A stretch of 64,000 nt of DNA, taken from Saccharothrix saharensis. Its GTDB lineage: Bacteria; Actinomycetota; Actinomycetes; Mycobacteriales; Pseudonocardiaceae. This document shows positions 56,283 through 64,000 of the stretch, piece by piece. The notes beneath the pieces were generated by a model. The model had not been told where the DNA came from. It searched no databases and saw nothing but the letters and a program-made list of their open reading frames with translations. Numbering within the stretch: the first letter of the stretch is position 1; every line of letters begins with the position of its first letter. The translations under genes were made by a program, and so were the position numbers. The stretch covers positions 1,550,001-1,614,000 of the forward strand of contig NZ_VFPP01000001.1 in the NCBI RefSeq assembly GCF_006716745.1. Reading direction: 5' to 3'.

Positions 56283-57479
56283 TCACATCGGGTTCTGCCC
56301 GCGCTCCGCGGGCAGGTGTCGAGCACGGCGCTGGACCACCACCACGCTCGACACGATCGGCACGCAGAGCAGCACCGCGCCGAGCATCCCGACGCGCAGC
56401 CCCACTGCCTCCGCGACCAGGCCCATCAGCGGCGGGTACAGGACCGAGCCGGAGACGCCCGCAGCCGACAGCACGCCGCTCATCCGGTTCACCCGGTCCG
56501 GGAACAGGACACCACCGAGCGCCATGATCATCGGGTAGATCGGGCCGTAGCACACACCGACCAGGCCGAACAGCACGATTCGCGCGACCGTCCCGGTGAC
56601 CGCGAGCGCGCCCAGCAGGAACACGCCCGAGGCGATCACGCACAGGTAGGTGAAGGTGTAGTAGCTCATCCGCTCGACGAACCAGTCCGCGCCGAGCCTG
56701 CCGATCGCCAACCCCGCCCAGTACACCGCCAGCACGAGCGTCGCCTCGGCCACCGTTTCGGTGTCCAGCAGCCGCACCACCCAGTTCGACACCGCGAGCT
56801 CCGCGGCGACGTACAGGTTGATGGCGATGGCCAGACCCCCGAACGGGATCAGGCTGCCCGCGATGCGCAACCCGCGCGCCGCGCGGTCGGTGGAAGCGGC
56901 GCTGTCACCGCCCTTGCCCGACGGCATCGACCCGGTGAGCATGACCGCGGCGATGCCCGCGCCGACCACCGCCGTGCCGATGAGGATCGGGCGCCACCCG
57001 ACGTCCAGCAAGGAGAACCCGCCCACGACCAGCGGGCCGGAGAACGCGCCCAGCGCCACGTACAGGTGCAGTCGGTTCATCGCCCTGCCGCGCTCGTCGC
57101 GGTGCAGGTCCAGGAAGAGGCCGTTGATACCGCCTTCCAGGATGCCGGTGGCCCAGTAGCTCGGCGCGGCGGCGATCACGAGCAACGTCCAGTCCTGGCA
57201 CACAACCATGAGCGCGAGGCTCACCGGGTAGGCGACCAGCGCGGAACCCAGCACGACCGGCCTGCCGAACCGGTCGACCAGGTAGCCGCTGGTGACCGCG
57301 CCGAGCGTGTAGAGCAGGGCGCCGACCAGGAGCAGGAGCCCGAAATCCGCGTCGCCGCGGCCGAAGTCGGTCAACAGCGACCGGACCAGCGACGGCAGGA
57401 GGACGAGGTTCCACCCCACCAGGAAGAAGACCGCGTACACCGCGACCTTGAGCCTGCTCCGACGCGGTGTCGCGCTCAT
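56283..57479 (-). CDS. Major facilitator superfamily transporter
   Basis: This 398-aa protein has about 12 membrane segments in two sixes. Between spans 2 and 3 is GYLVDRFGRPVVLGS, the MFS loop, and between spans 4 and 5 DERGRAMNRLHLYVALGAFSGP. A central loop (SGKGGDSAASTDRAARG) separates the halves. It is last in an operon with IMPase, NUDIX and the epimerase-aminotransferase, which suggests export of a product or sugar uptake. ATG at 57479; a longer ORF to 57611 would overlap the IMPase gene. Confidence 0.87.
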   Translation of the reverse strand: MSATPRRSRLKVAVYAVFFLVGWNLVLLPSLVRSLLTDFGRGDADFGLLLLVGALLYTLGAVTSGYLVDRFGRPVVLGSALVAYPVSLALMVVCQDWTLLVIAAAPSYWATGILEGGINGLFLDLHRDERGRAMNRLHLYVALGAFSGPLVVGGFSLLDVGWRPILIGTAVVGAGIAAVMLTGSMPSGKGGDSAASTDRAARGLRIAGSLIPFGGLAIAINLYVAAELAVSNWVVRLLDTETVAEATLVLAVYWAGLAIGRLGADWFVERMSYYTFTYLCVIASGVFLLGALAVTGTVARIVLFGLVGVCYGPIYPMIMALGGVLFPDRVNRMSGVLSAAGVSGSVLYPPLMGLVAEAVGLRVGMLGAVLLCVPIVSSVVVVQRRARHLPAERGQNPM

Positions 57480-57507
57480 CGTCACCCTGTCCTCCACTGG
57501 CTCCCCT

Positions 57508-58293
57508 TCATCCGTTTCCCCGCACCTCGCCGACGAGGCCGGCCAGCTCCGCGTGCAGGGCCGCGTCCCCCGCCGCCAGGACCGTGGTGCTCGTGTGGTC
57601 GACCTCGCCACCGGTCAGCGTCGTGGCACGCCCGCCCGCCTCCCGGACCGCCAGCGCACCGGCCGCGTAGTCCCACGGTCCGCCGTCGATCTCCACGAAC
57701 GCGGACAGCCGGCCGCGTGCGACCGACGCGAGGGCCGCCGCGCCACACCCCGACATGCGCAGTTCGGCTCCGTGGTCCCACATCGCGTTCAGCAGCGCGC
57801 GCGCTTCGTCGCGCAGGGGCGGCGCGGACGCGCTGAGCCCGACCGTCGGCACCGCCACCGGCGTGGGGCCGCCGCCCGTCACGAGCCGTTGCCCGTCCAT
57901 CCACGCGCCGCCGCCGCGTTCAGCGAGGACCGTGGTGCCCGCCAGGGGGTCGTGGAAGCCGCCGACGACCACCGCACCGCGTACCACCAGCGCCATCGTC
58001 ACCCCCCAAGGCCGCAAGCCGCGCACGTAGTTTCCCGTGCCGTCCAAGGGGTCCACCACCCAGACGCGGTCCGGGTCGCCGGAGAGCGCGCCGGACTCCT
58101 CGGCGAGGACCGCGTCACGCGGGTACCGGCCGCGCAACGCGCGGAGGATCAGCGCCTCGGAACACCGGTCCGCGGCGGTGACCAGGTCGGCGCCCCGCTT
58201 GCGAGTCGCCGACGAAGCGCTGCCCTCCTGCAGGTCCAGCAGCAGCCGGCCCGCTTCGCGCAGCACCTCGTCGACGAACTCGGTCGCACCCAT
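57508..58293 (-). CDS. Inositol-monophosphatase-family phosphatase
   Basis: This 261-aa protein has the metal sites AVLAEESGALSG and VVDPLDGTGNYVRGL (D-P-L-D-G-T) and the C-terminal GGPWDYAAGALAVREAGG. It removes phosphate from a sugar or cyclitol; the exact substrate is unknown. The NUDIX gene's stop is 1 nt before this ATG. It may act on a product of the aminotransferase fusion. Confidence 0.92.
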   Translation of the reverse strand: MGATEFVDEVLREAGRLLLDLQEGSASSATRKRGADLVTAADRCSEALILRALRGRYPRDAVLAEESGALSGDPDRVWVVDPLDGTGNYVRGLRPWGVTMALVVRGAVVVGGFHDPLAGTTVLAERGGGAWMDGQRLVTGGGPTPVAVPTVGLSASAPPLRDEARALLNAMWDHGAELRMSGCGAAALASVARGRLSAFVEIDGGPWDYAAGALAVREAGGRATTLTGGEVDHTSTTVLAAGDAALHAELAGLVGEVRGNG

Positions 58294-58294
58294 G

Positions 58295-58735
58295 TCAGCG
58301 CGACACCCCGCCCGGACCGGCGGGCCGGACCAGCTCGCCGCGTTCCCTGCGGTCGAAGAACTCCGCCAGGATCGCGTTGTCCTCGTAGCCCAGCGCGTGA
58401 GTGGCGGCTTCCGCTTCGGTGAACCACTTCAGGCGCTGCCCCTCGGTGAGCACCACTCGGTCGAGGTCGAGGTCCACCTCGGTCCAGAACGTGTGCTCGG
58501 TGCCGTAGGAGCGCTCCAGCGAGACCAGCGGGTGCACGGCGCCCAGGTCGAGCACCACGCCCATCTCCTCCTCGATCTCGCGCCTGATGCACTCGTGCGG
58601 CTGTTCGCCCGGTTCGAGGTAGCCGCCCGGCAGGCACCACGTGTTCGGGAACTTGATGGTGGGCTTGTCGTCACGGAGGTACAGCAGCACCTCCCCCGCC
58701 GGGTTGACCATCACGATGTTGGTGCCCTCGTCCAT
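58295..58735 (-). CDS. NUDIX hydrolase
   Basis: This 146-aa protein has the complete Nudix box GGYLEPGEQPHECIRREIEE followed by EMG (G-x5-E-x7-REUxEE-x-G). It hydrolyses a nucleoside diphosphate linked to some moiety. The ATG at 58735 with GGGGTG upstream was chosen; a GTG nine nt earlier is possible. It lies between the fusion gene and the IMPase gene, all overlapping or adjoining. Confidence 0.9.
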   Translation of the reverse strand: MDEGTNIVMVNPAGEVLLYLRDDKPTIKFPNTWCLPGGYLEPGEQPHECIRREIEEEMGVVLDLGAVHPLVSLERSYGTEHTFWTEVDLDLDRVVLTEGQRLKWFTEAEAATHALGYEDNAILAEFFDRRERGELVRPAGPGGVSR

Positions 58736-58748
58736 GCGCTTCACCCCG

Positions 58749-60926
58749 TCAGGTGGTTCTGGTGTACGCGAGTGCGACCTTGCGCACCGCGCGGACGACG
58801 TCCTCGACGTCCTGCCCGGTCATCTTCGGGTACAACGGCAATGACAGGATCCGCTCGGAGACGTCCGCCGCGACCGGCAGCTCCTCGGGTCCCATGCCGA
58901 GGTTGTCGCGGTAGTACGGTTGCAGGTGCATCGACCTGAAGTGCACGCCGGTGCCGATGCCCTCCTCGCGCAGGGCGATCATGAACTCGTCGCGGGTCAC
59001 CGTCATCAGGTCGAGGTCCAGCGCCACGACGTACAAGTGGTGCGAGTGCGTACCGAACCCGCGGCGCGCCAGGGGGCGCAGTGCGGCGAGGTCGGCGATC
59101 GCCTCGTCGTACCGGGCCGCGTACCGGGCCCGCACCTCGCGGAACGCGTCGAGCTTCCGGAGTTGGTGCAGGCCGAGCGAGGCCTGCACGTCGGTCATGT
59201 TGTACTTGTAGCCGGGCTCGATCAGCTCCCAGTGCAGCGAGGCGTCGGGCGAGTAGCGCTTCCAGGCGTCCTTCGAGATGCCGTGCAGGCTCAGGACCCT
59301 GGCCCGCTCCGCCACCGCGTCGTCGTCGGTGACCAACAACCCGCCTTCGCCGGTCGTCATGTTCTTCGTCGGGTAGAAGCTGAACGCCGCCGCGGTGCCC
59401 AGTCCGCCGACCTTGCGGTCCCCGTGCGTGGCGCCCATGGCGTGCGCGGCGTCCTCGACCACCGGCAGGCCGTGCCGCTCGGCGATGGCGAGCAACGCGT
59501 CCATGTCGCAGGTCTGACCCGCCATGTGCACGGGCAGGATCGCCTTGGTCCGGGACGTGATCGCCTGCTCGACCAGGTCCGGGTCGATGTTCAACGTGTC
59601 CGCTTCGACGTCGACGAAGACCGGTGTGGCACCCAGGTGCAGCACCACGTTGGCCGTCGCCGGCCACGACACCGGCGTGGTGACGACCTCGTCGCCGGGG
59701 CCGATGCCCAGCGCGGCGAGACCGACGTGGAGCGCGCCGGTGCAGGAGTTCATCGCGATCGCGTGCCGCACGCCCAGGTATTCGGCGCACTGCGCCTCGA
59801 ACCGCTTCGTCTTCGGACCGGTGGTGAGCCACCCGGACCGCAGCGTGTCCAGGACCTCCTGCTCCTCCTCGCGTCCTATCAGGGGCAGGGCGAACGGCAG
59901 GAACGCACGGCGCACCTGCTCGCCGCCCTCGCGCGCCGGTTTCGCCACCACGGCCTTCAGCGAGGCCACCGTGGAGTACCGGGGGTCGTCCGTGGCGACG
60001 GCTTCGGCGCTCAGCGCCCGGTGCAGTTCCTCGACGCCCCGCTCGACGGTCGTCGCGGGCAGGAACCCGGTGAGCTTCGCGAACTTCTCCTGGCTCACCC
60101 GGTAGCTGCGCTGGTCCGGACCGCCTTCCCGGATCTCCAGCGGCACGCCGCCGAGCTGCTTCGCGACCCGTTCGGCGAGACCTCCCACGGTCACGTTCTC
60201 GCCCACCACGTTGAACGCGTCACCCAGCGGGAGGTCCTCCAGCGGCAGGTCCACGCACCGCAGGTACGCCGCCGCGGCGTCGCGCACGTGCAGCAGCGGC
60301 CGCCACTGACCACCGCCGTGCACCTGGATGGGCCTGCCCGAGACCGCGTGGGAGACCATCCGGTTCACCACGAGGTCCAGGCGCATCCTCGGTGAGACGC
60401 CGAACAGCGTCGCCATGCGCAGTGAGATGACCCGGAACTTGTCCGAGGCGAGCGCGTTCAACGCCTGCTCGGTCGCCTGCTTCGTCGACGCGTAGACCGT
60501 GAGCGGTCGCTGCCGCGCCGACTCGTCCAGCAGGCTGTCACCGCCCGCGCCGTACACGCTGCACGACGAGGCGAACACGAACCTGCTCACGCCCTCCTCG
60601 ACGGCGAGTTCGGCCAGCCGGATGGTGGCGTCCTGGTTGACCTGCACCGTCCAGTCCGGCGCCAGGTCACCCGCCGGGTCGTTGCTGATCGCGGCGAGCG
60701 AGATGACCGTGTCCACGCCCACGAGGTCCGCCGCGGCGACGTCGCGGACGTCGCACCGCCTGATCTCCACACCGGGTGCGCCGATCACCCCGTTCAGCGG
60801 GTGATCGCCGAAGTAGAACTTGTCGACCGCCACCACCTCGTGGCCGGCCTTCAACAACACGGGTAGCAACACCGAGCCGAGGTAACCACCGGCACCGGTG
60901 ACCATGATTCTTCTGCTGTCGCGCAT
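58749..60926 (-). CDS. Fused NAD-dependent epimerase/dehydratase and DegT-type aminotransferase
   Basis: This 725-aa fusion has an extended SDR at about 1-320 (MVTGAGGYLGSVLLPVLLKAG, NQDATIRLAELA, SSCSVYG, catalytic Tyr-x3-Lys in VYASTKQATEQ) joined by a linker to a DegT/DnrJ/EryC1 PLP aminotransferase at about 345-725 (MNSCTGALHVGLAALGIGPG, VVEDAAHAMGATHGD, PLP-Lys in FSFYPTKNMTTGEGG). It could oxidise or epimerise and then aminate a sugar nucleotide or cyclitol, making an amino sugar. ATG with GGGGGATGA upstream. First gene of a minus-strand operon. Confidence 0.9.
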   Translation of the reverse strand: MRDSRRIMVTGAGGYLGSVLLPVLLKAGHEVVAVDKFYFGDHPLNGVIGAPGVEIRRCDVRDVAAADLVGVDTVISLAAISNDPAGDLAPDWTVQVNQDATIRLAELAVEEGVSRFVFASSCSVYGAGGDSLLDESARQRPLTVYASTKQATEQALNALASDKFRVISLRMATLFGVSPRMRLDLVVNRMVSHAVSGRPIQVHGGGQWRPLLHVRDAAAAYLRCVDLPLEDLPLGDAFNVVGENVTVGGLAERVAKQLGGVPLEIREGGPDQRSYRVSQEKFAKLTGFLPATTVERGVEELHRALSAEAVATDDPRYSTVASLKAVVAKPAREGGEQVRRAFLPFALPLIGREEEQEVLDTLRSGWLTTGPKTKRFEAQCAEYLGVRHAIAMNSCTGALHVGLAALGIGPGDEVVTTPVSWPATANVVLHLGATPVFVDVEADTLNIDPDLVEQAITSRTKAILPVHMAGQTCDMDALLAIAERHGLPVVEDAAHAMGATHGDRKVGGLGTAAAFSFYPTKNMTTGEGGLLVTDDDAVAERARVLSLHGISKDAWKRYSPDASLHWELIEPGYKYNMTDVQASLGLHQLRKLDAFREVRARYAARYDEAIADLAALRPLARRGFGTHSHHLYVVALDLDLMTVTRDEFMIALREEGIGTGVHFRSMHLQPYYRDNLGMGPEELPVAADVSERILSLPLYPKMTGQDVEDVVRAVRKVALAYTRTT

Positions 60927-61912
60927 TCATCCCCCAAAGAACAATGCGCCGGACGGCGTCCACGACTGCGCGGCAGCCCGGTTCCGCGACACGGACGATC
61001 GGACCGCGGCCCGATCCGGATCGCCATTCCGACTCTTCGCACGCGATCGTTCGATGCCGGGACTCGCGTGCTCGCGTTCCGTTGATGTCAATCAACCCGC
61101 CCGCGCGCATCCGTCCGTTTCCCCACCGCGGATCACGCCGGGCGTCAACTCCCCCCTCGGCCGCCCCCCTTCGCGACCTGTTCGTGACGATAACGTTTCA
61201 TTCGCAGGATGTAAAGCAGTACCACCCCCTGGTGGCCGGTTCGCCCTTCCGAACACCCGTCAATCTGCGAAGTCACAGCACCGAAGTCACCTGTAAGCGC
61301 TAACCAGGCGCGGTCGCGTGGAATCCCGGGAAGACCTGGGCAGTGGTTGCCGAACCACCACCGTCAGCCAGTCTGACCTGCGCAGAGGTTATCGCGACCG
61401 CAATAGCAATGACACTGCCCGGATCGGAATCGCCAAGATCACGTAGAATATCCGATCAAGAACCCCCGCATCGGGCCGGAACACGCCGGACGGGTTGCCC
61501 GGTGCGCGCGACATCGTGTTCAATGCAATGGATCACGACATTCGAGATACGCCTCGCGACCGATCTGCACGTCGACCCGCAGCGCCTGCACGTTGCCCGT
61601 CGAACTCGGGGGATCACCATGCGAAGAACGTCGACCGGGACTCATCCCGGAACCGTCGATCGCCCGGCGCCGCATCGGGACCGGACTCGCTGACCGCCAT
61701 TACGCCATTCCTGTCGCACGGGCCGGTCGCGCCGCGCCGGGACGATTCAACGAGATCGGTCGCGCCCGAAGCCGATATCTCCGCGGCTCGACGGTGAGGC
61801 GTCCGGTCGAACACGCGTGCGCTGCGCCGCGGTGCACCTCCGACCATGCCGTCGACGTGCCGTGGCAACAAGTAGAACGCCCTGGTCGAACCTGCCGAAC
61901 GGAGGCTTGCCC
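60927..61912. other. Long intergenic region between divergent gene groups
   Basis: 986 nt with no convincing gene on either strand. It has a noticeably lower GC content (for example 61190-61280 and 61430-61540) and holds the promoters for the divergent fusion gene and the WD40 gene. A segment near 61185-61225 (GACGATAACGTTTCATTCGC) is AT-rich and could include promoter elements. No tRNA, hairpin or RNA family recognised. Confidence 0.5.
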
Positions 61913-63787
61913 GTGCGAGCTGTTCACCTCAGTTCCGATCGCCTTCAGCACGCCGCTCCCATCACCCACGTCGCGTTCCGGCCCGACGGTCGACGGCTCG
62001 CGACATCGTCCTACGACGGCACGGTCCTCGTGTGGGACGTGGAGGGGCGAAGCCGGCCGACGCCGGTGGCCAGGCTCCACCACCGCAGACTGGTCAACGC
62101 CTCGGCGTGGAACCCGCGCGACCCGGAGATCCTCGCGACCGCCTCGGCCGACAAGACGGTCGCCGTCTGGCGGATCGGCGCGGACGGCGCGGTGGGGACG
62201 ATCTCGACGCTCGCCCGGCACACCGACGACATCAACTCGGTGGCGTGGCTGCCCGACGGTGAGCGGCTCATCTGCGTCTCCGAGGACGGCCGGGCGACGA
62301 TGTGGGACGGCCTCACCGGGCGCTTCCTGGCCTCGGTGGCGTCGCACGCGGCGCACTGCATGATGGTGTCGGCGAACTCGAAGGGGCAGGTGGCCACCGT
62401 CGGCGAGGACGGCATGGTGGCCGTCTTCTCGCCTGACGACGACACGCGGCGCGCGACGAAGCTCTACGAGTCGTCGGTGGAGGGGTGCGAGTGGTCACCC
62501 GACGGCGACACCCTGGCCGTCGCCCGGGATGACGGGCACGTCGACCTGTTGACGGCCGCGCTGGACGTCGTTGTGTCGGCGGAGGTGTCCAGCTCCGCGG
62601 TGCGCAGCGTCGCGTGGATCGACGACGAGACCTTCGTCGCCGGCGCCTACGACGGCGCACTGCACTTCATCGACCGATCCGGCGCCGTTATCGGCAGGCA
62701 CTCGGACGACCGGGCATGGCCGCGCTCGGTCGGGGCGGCCCGCGGTGTCGTCGCGGTCGGCAGCTTCTGGTCCACGCCACACCTGCTCGACGCGCGGACC
62801 CGCGAGCCGGCGCACCCGCCCTCCGAGCCGACGCACGGCCCGAACGCGATCGCGGTGCACGGCCAGGACGTGTTCGTCGGATGCGACTCCGGGCTCGTGG
62901 TGCGGTTGCCGGTGGCCGTGATCCGCCGAGGGGACGACGTCGACCCCGGTGCGGTCGAAGTCCTCTCGACCGGCGGCAGCCCGGTGCTCTCCCTGGCGTA
63001 CCGCGACACCGGCCTGTTCGCCGGCACCTACTCGGGAGAAGTGCTCCACTTCGCCGACGGCGACTCGCGGCGGATCGGCGTCGGGGCTCCCGTCCCCTCG
63101 CTCGTGGCCCACGGCTCCGGTGTCCTGGCGGGCACCTACAACGGTGAGCTGGTCCACGTCGGCGGCGGGCCGCACCTGGTCGAGCTGTCGAGGGTGGAGG
63201 GCCACGGCGGGTCGGTCAAGTCCCTGGCGACCTTCGCCGACGGCGACATCGTCTCCGGGGCGACCGACCGGACCGTGGCGATCGGGGACCACGAGCGGCG
63301 CGGACCGCTGTGGGAGCACGGCAACCTGGTCAACTCGGTGGCGACGCTGGACCACTGGGTCGCCAGCGCGTCCCGCGACCACACCGTCAAGGCCGGCCGG
63401 GTGACCCGCGACCCGCGGGGGCAGTGGGTCGCCTCCGACATCCGCACGTTCCTCGGACCCGACGAGTCCGTCAAGGCCGTCGCACTGATCGGCGACCCGG
63501 CCGCACCGGTGGTGCTCGGCGGTTCCTACGACTTCAAGGTCTACGCCTGGCACGTGGCCGCCCACGGCGCCGCGGAGGACCGGCTGTCCGGTCGGGTGGT
63601 GTTCGACTTCGACCAGGCGGTCTCGTGCATGGCTCGCGTGGACGAGCGGCGAGCCCTCGTGGCCGGGTGGGATGGCCGCCTCGTCCTGGTCGAGGCCTCG
63701 CCGGACGGTCGGGTCGCGGTGGTCGGGGAGCTCTCGCTGCCAAAGCTGATCGTCGCGTCGACCCGCGGTGCGGCGGTGCGGTCGTGA
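61913..63787 (+). CDS. WD40-repeat protein (ToxC-like position)
   Basis: This 624-aa beta-propeller protein has repeats such as [20 protein letters not shown] with [28 protein letters not shown] with VAVWRIG, and [20 protein letters not shown]. The rest of the protein carries more degenerate repeats, enough for two propellers. GTG at 61913 with GGAGG seven nt upstream. Its stop overlaps the GTG of the GTP cyclohydrolase II gene. WD-repeat proteins of unknown enzymatic role occur with GTP cyclohydrolase II in toxoflavin gene clusters (ToxC, ToxB), which makes a similar role plausible here. Confidence 0.85.
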   Translation: MRAVHLSSDRLQHAAPITHVAFRPDGRRLATSSYDGTVLVWDVEGRSRPTPVARLHHRRLVNASAWNPRDPEILATASADKTVAVWRIGADGAVGTISTLARHTDDINSVAWLPDGERLICVSEDGRATMWDGLTGRFLASVASHAAHCMMVSANSKGQVATVGEDGMVAVFSPDDDTRRATKLYESSVEGCEWSPDGDTLAVARDDGHVDLLTAALDVVVSAEVSSSAVRSVAWIDDETFVAGAYDGALHFIDRSGAVIGRHSDDRAWPRSVGAARGVVAVGSFWSTPHLLDARTREPAHPPSEPTHGPNAIAVHGQDVFVGCDSGLVVRLPVAVIRRGDDVDPGAVEVLSTGGSPVLSLAYRDTGLFAGTYSGEVLHFADGDSRRIGVGAPVPSLVAHGSGVLAGTYNGELVHVGGGPHLVELSRVEGHGGSVKSLATFADGDIVSGATDRTVAIGDHERRGPLWEHGNLVNSVATLDHWVASASRDHTVKAGRVTRDPRGQWVASDIRTFLGPDESVKAVALIGDPAAPVVLGGSYDFKVYAWHVAAHGAAEDRLSGRVVFDFDQAVSCMARVDERRALVAGWDGRLVLVEASPDGRVAVVGELSLPKLIVASTRGAAVRS

Positions 63788-64000
63788 CCGCCGCCCGCCG
63801 GGTGACCGTCCGCAGCCGCGTCCCCGTGCCGCTGGCCCGGTTGAGCAACCGGTCCACCGAGCTGATCAGCTTCCGGGAGCTCCGCGACGGCGCCGAGCAC
63901 CTGGCGCTGCTGGTCGACCCCCACCCCGGGGTGCCGCTGGTCCGGCTGCACAGCGAGTGCCTGACCGGCGACGTCTTCGGCTCGCTGCGCTGCGACTGCG
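63784..64000 (+). CDS. GTP cyclohydrolase II, N-terminal part (runs off window end)
   Basis: 72 codons are visible from the GTG at 63784 (overlapping the WD40 stop as GTGA). They reach [16 protein letters not shown] and LRCDCG, the zinc-binding block of RibA-type GTP cyclohydrolase II with its three cysteines. The enzyme opens GTP to 2,5-diamino-6-ribosylamino-pyrimidinone phosphate, the first step to riboflavin and also to toxoflavin-type compounds. The lack of RibB or other riboflavin genes nearby fits a specialised role, but the downstream sequence is not visible. Confidence 0.88.
   Translation, partial: MTAARRVTVRSRVPVPLARLSNRSTELISFRELRDGAEHLALLVDPHPGVPLVRLHSECLTGDVFGSLRCDC

Noticed and set aside
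60927-61912. Riboswitch or tRNA in the long AT-richer intergenic region
   Set aside because: No conserved helix pattern, anticodon arm or known motif could be recognised by eye. A covariance-model search would be decisive.

Overview
The window is high-GC actinobacterial DNA with frequent GTG starts and many ATGA/GTGA stop-start overlaps. A DosR/DosS-like pair, AfsR-type NB-ARC remnants, an orphan DUF742 gene, MptB-like mannosyltransferases and a LAXTG-anchored surface protein suggest a Pseudonocardiales-type organism (Saccharothrix/Actinosynnema/Lentzea-like). That placement is an inference.

Region 1 (1-19 kb) looks like a hypoxia/dormancy island. It carries a DosR-like regulator convergent with a DosS/DosT-like GAF kinase that keeps the proximal heme His. 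Around the pair lie six universal stress proteins (one tandem, one divergent), a hibernation-factor-like protein, CBS proteins, OsmC, a GNAT/acyl-CoA-synthetase fusion, an Acg-like nitroreductase and a CtpF-like P-type ATPase. DosR-box-like palindromes (best: GGGACTTTCGTCCC at 9156) precede most of these transcription units. The island holds two copies of a USP / GNAT-synthetase / OsmC operon that have decayed reciprocally. It also holds a broken gapdh and a 76-nt duplicate of part of the dosR-like gene.

Region 2 (19-24.9 kb) has a LAXTG surface protein, then decayed DNA (NB-ARC, IS5-family transposase and ABC ATPase fragments), an orphan DUF742 gene, a beta-hydroxyacid dehydrogenase and a 22-bp tandem repeat.

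Region 3 (24.9-30.7 kb) has an ECF sigma/anti-sigma pair divergent from a four-gene redox operon: repeat lipoprotein, DUF4142 protein, a di-heme membrane domain fused to a ferredoxin, and a ferredoxin reductase with a long disordered tail. It could be a transmembrane electron-transfer chain.

Region 4 (30.8-43 kb) has a DD-carboxypeptidase, a membrane protein with a pentapeptide-like tail, a DUF1232 protein, an acyltransferase, a PP2C/kinase/response-regulator trio, two hydrolases and an operon of three GT-C mannosyltransferases (lipomannan type).

Region 5 (43-55.4 kb) has a small acetyltransferase, an LLM monooxygenase, a 54-aa proline-rich gene, a frameshifted helD, a nitrilase-like protein lacking the catalytic Glu, an SDR, an iron-siderophore ABC importer under an IdeR/DmdR-type iron box, an unusual HTH-TM-PG-binding-lysozyme-like fusion facing a secreted PG-binding protein, and a MarR/quinone-reductase pair.

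Region 6 (55.4-64 kb) looks biosynthetic: a decayed RibD-like gene; a minus-strand operon of an epimerase-DegT aminotransferase fusion, NUDIX, IMPase and MFS exporter; and, on the plus strand, a WD40 protein overlapping a GTP cyclohydrolase II that runs off the window. The WD40 + GTP cyclohydrolase II pair recalls toxoflavin-type (7-azapteridine) pathways. No tRNA, rRNA or CRISPR was seen.
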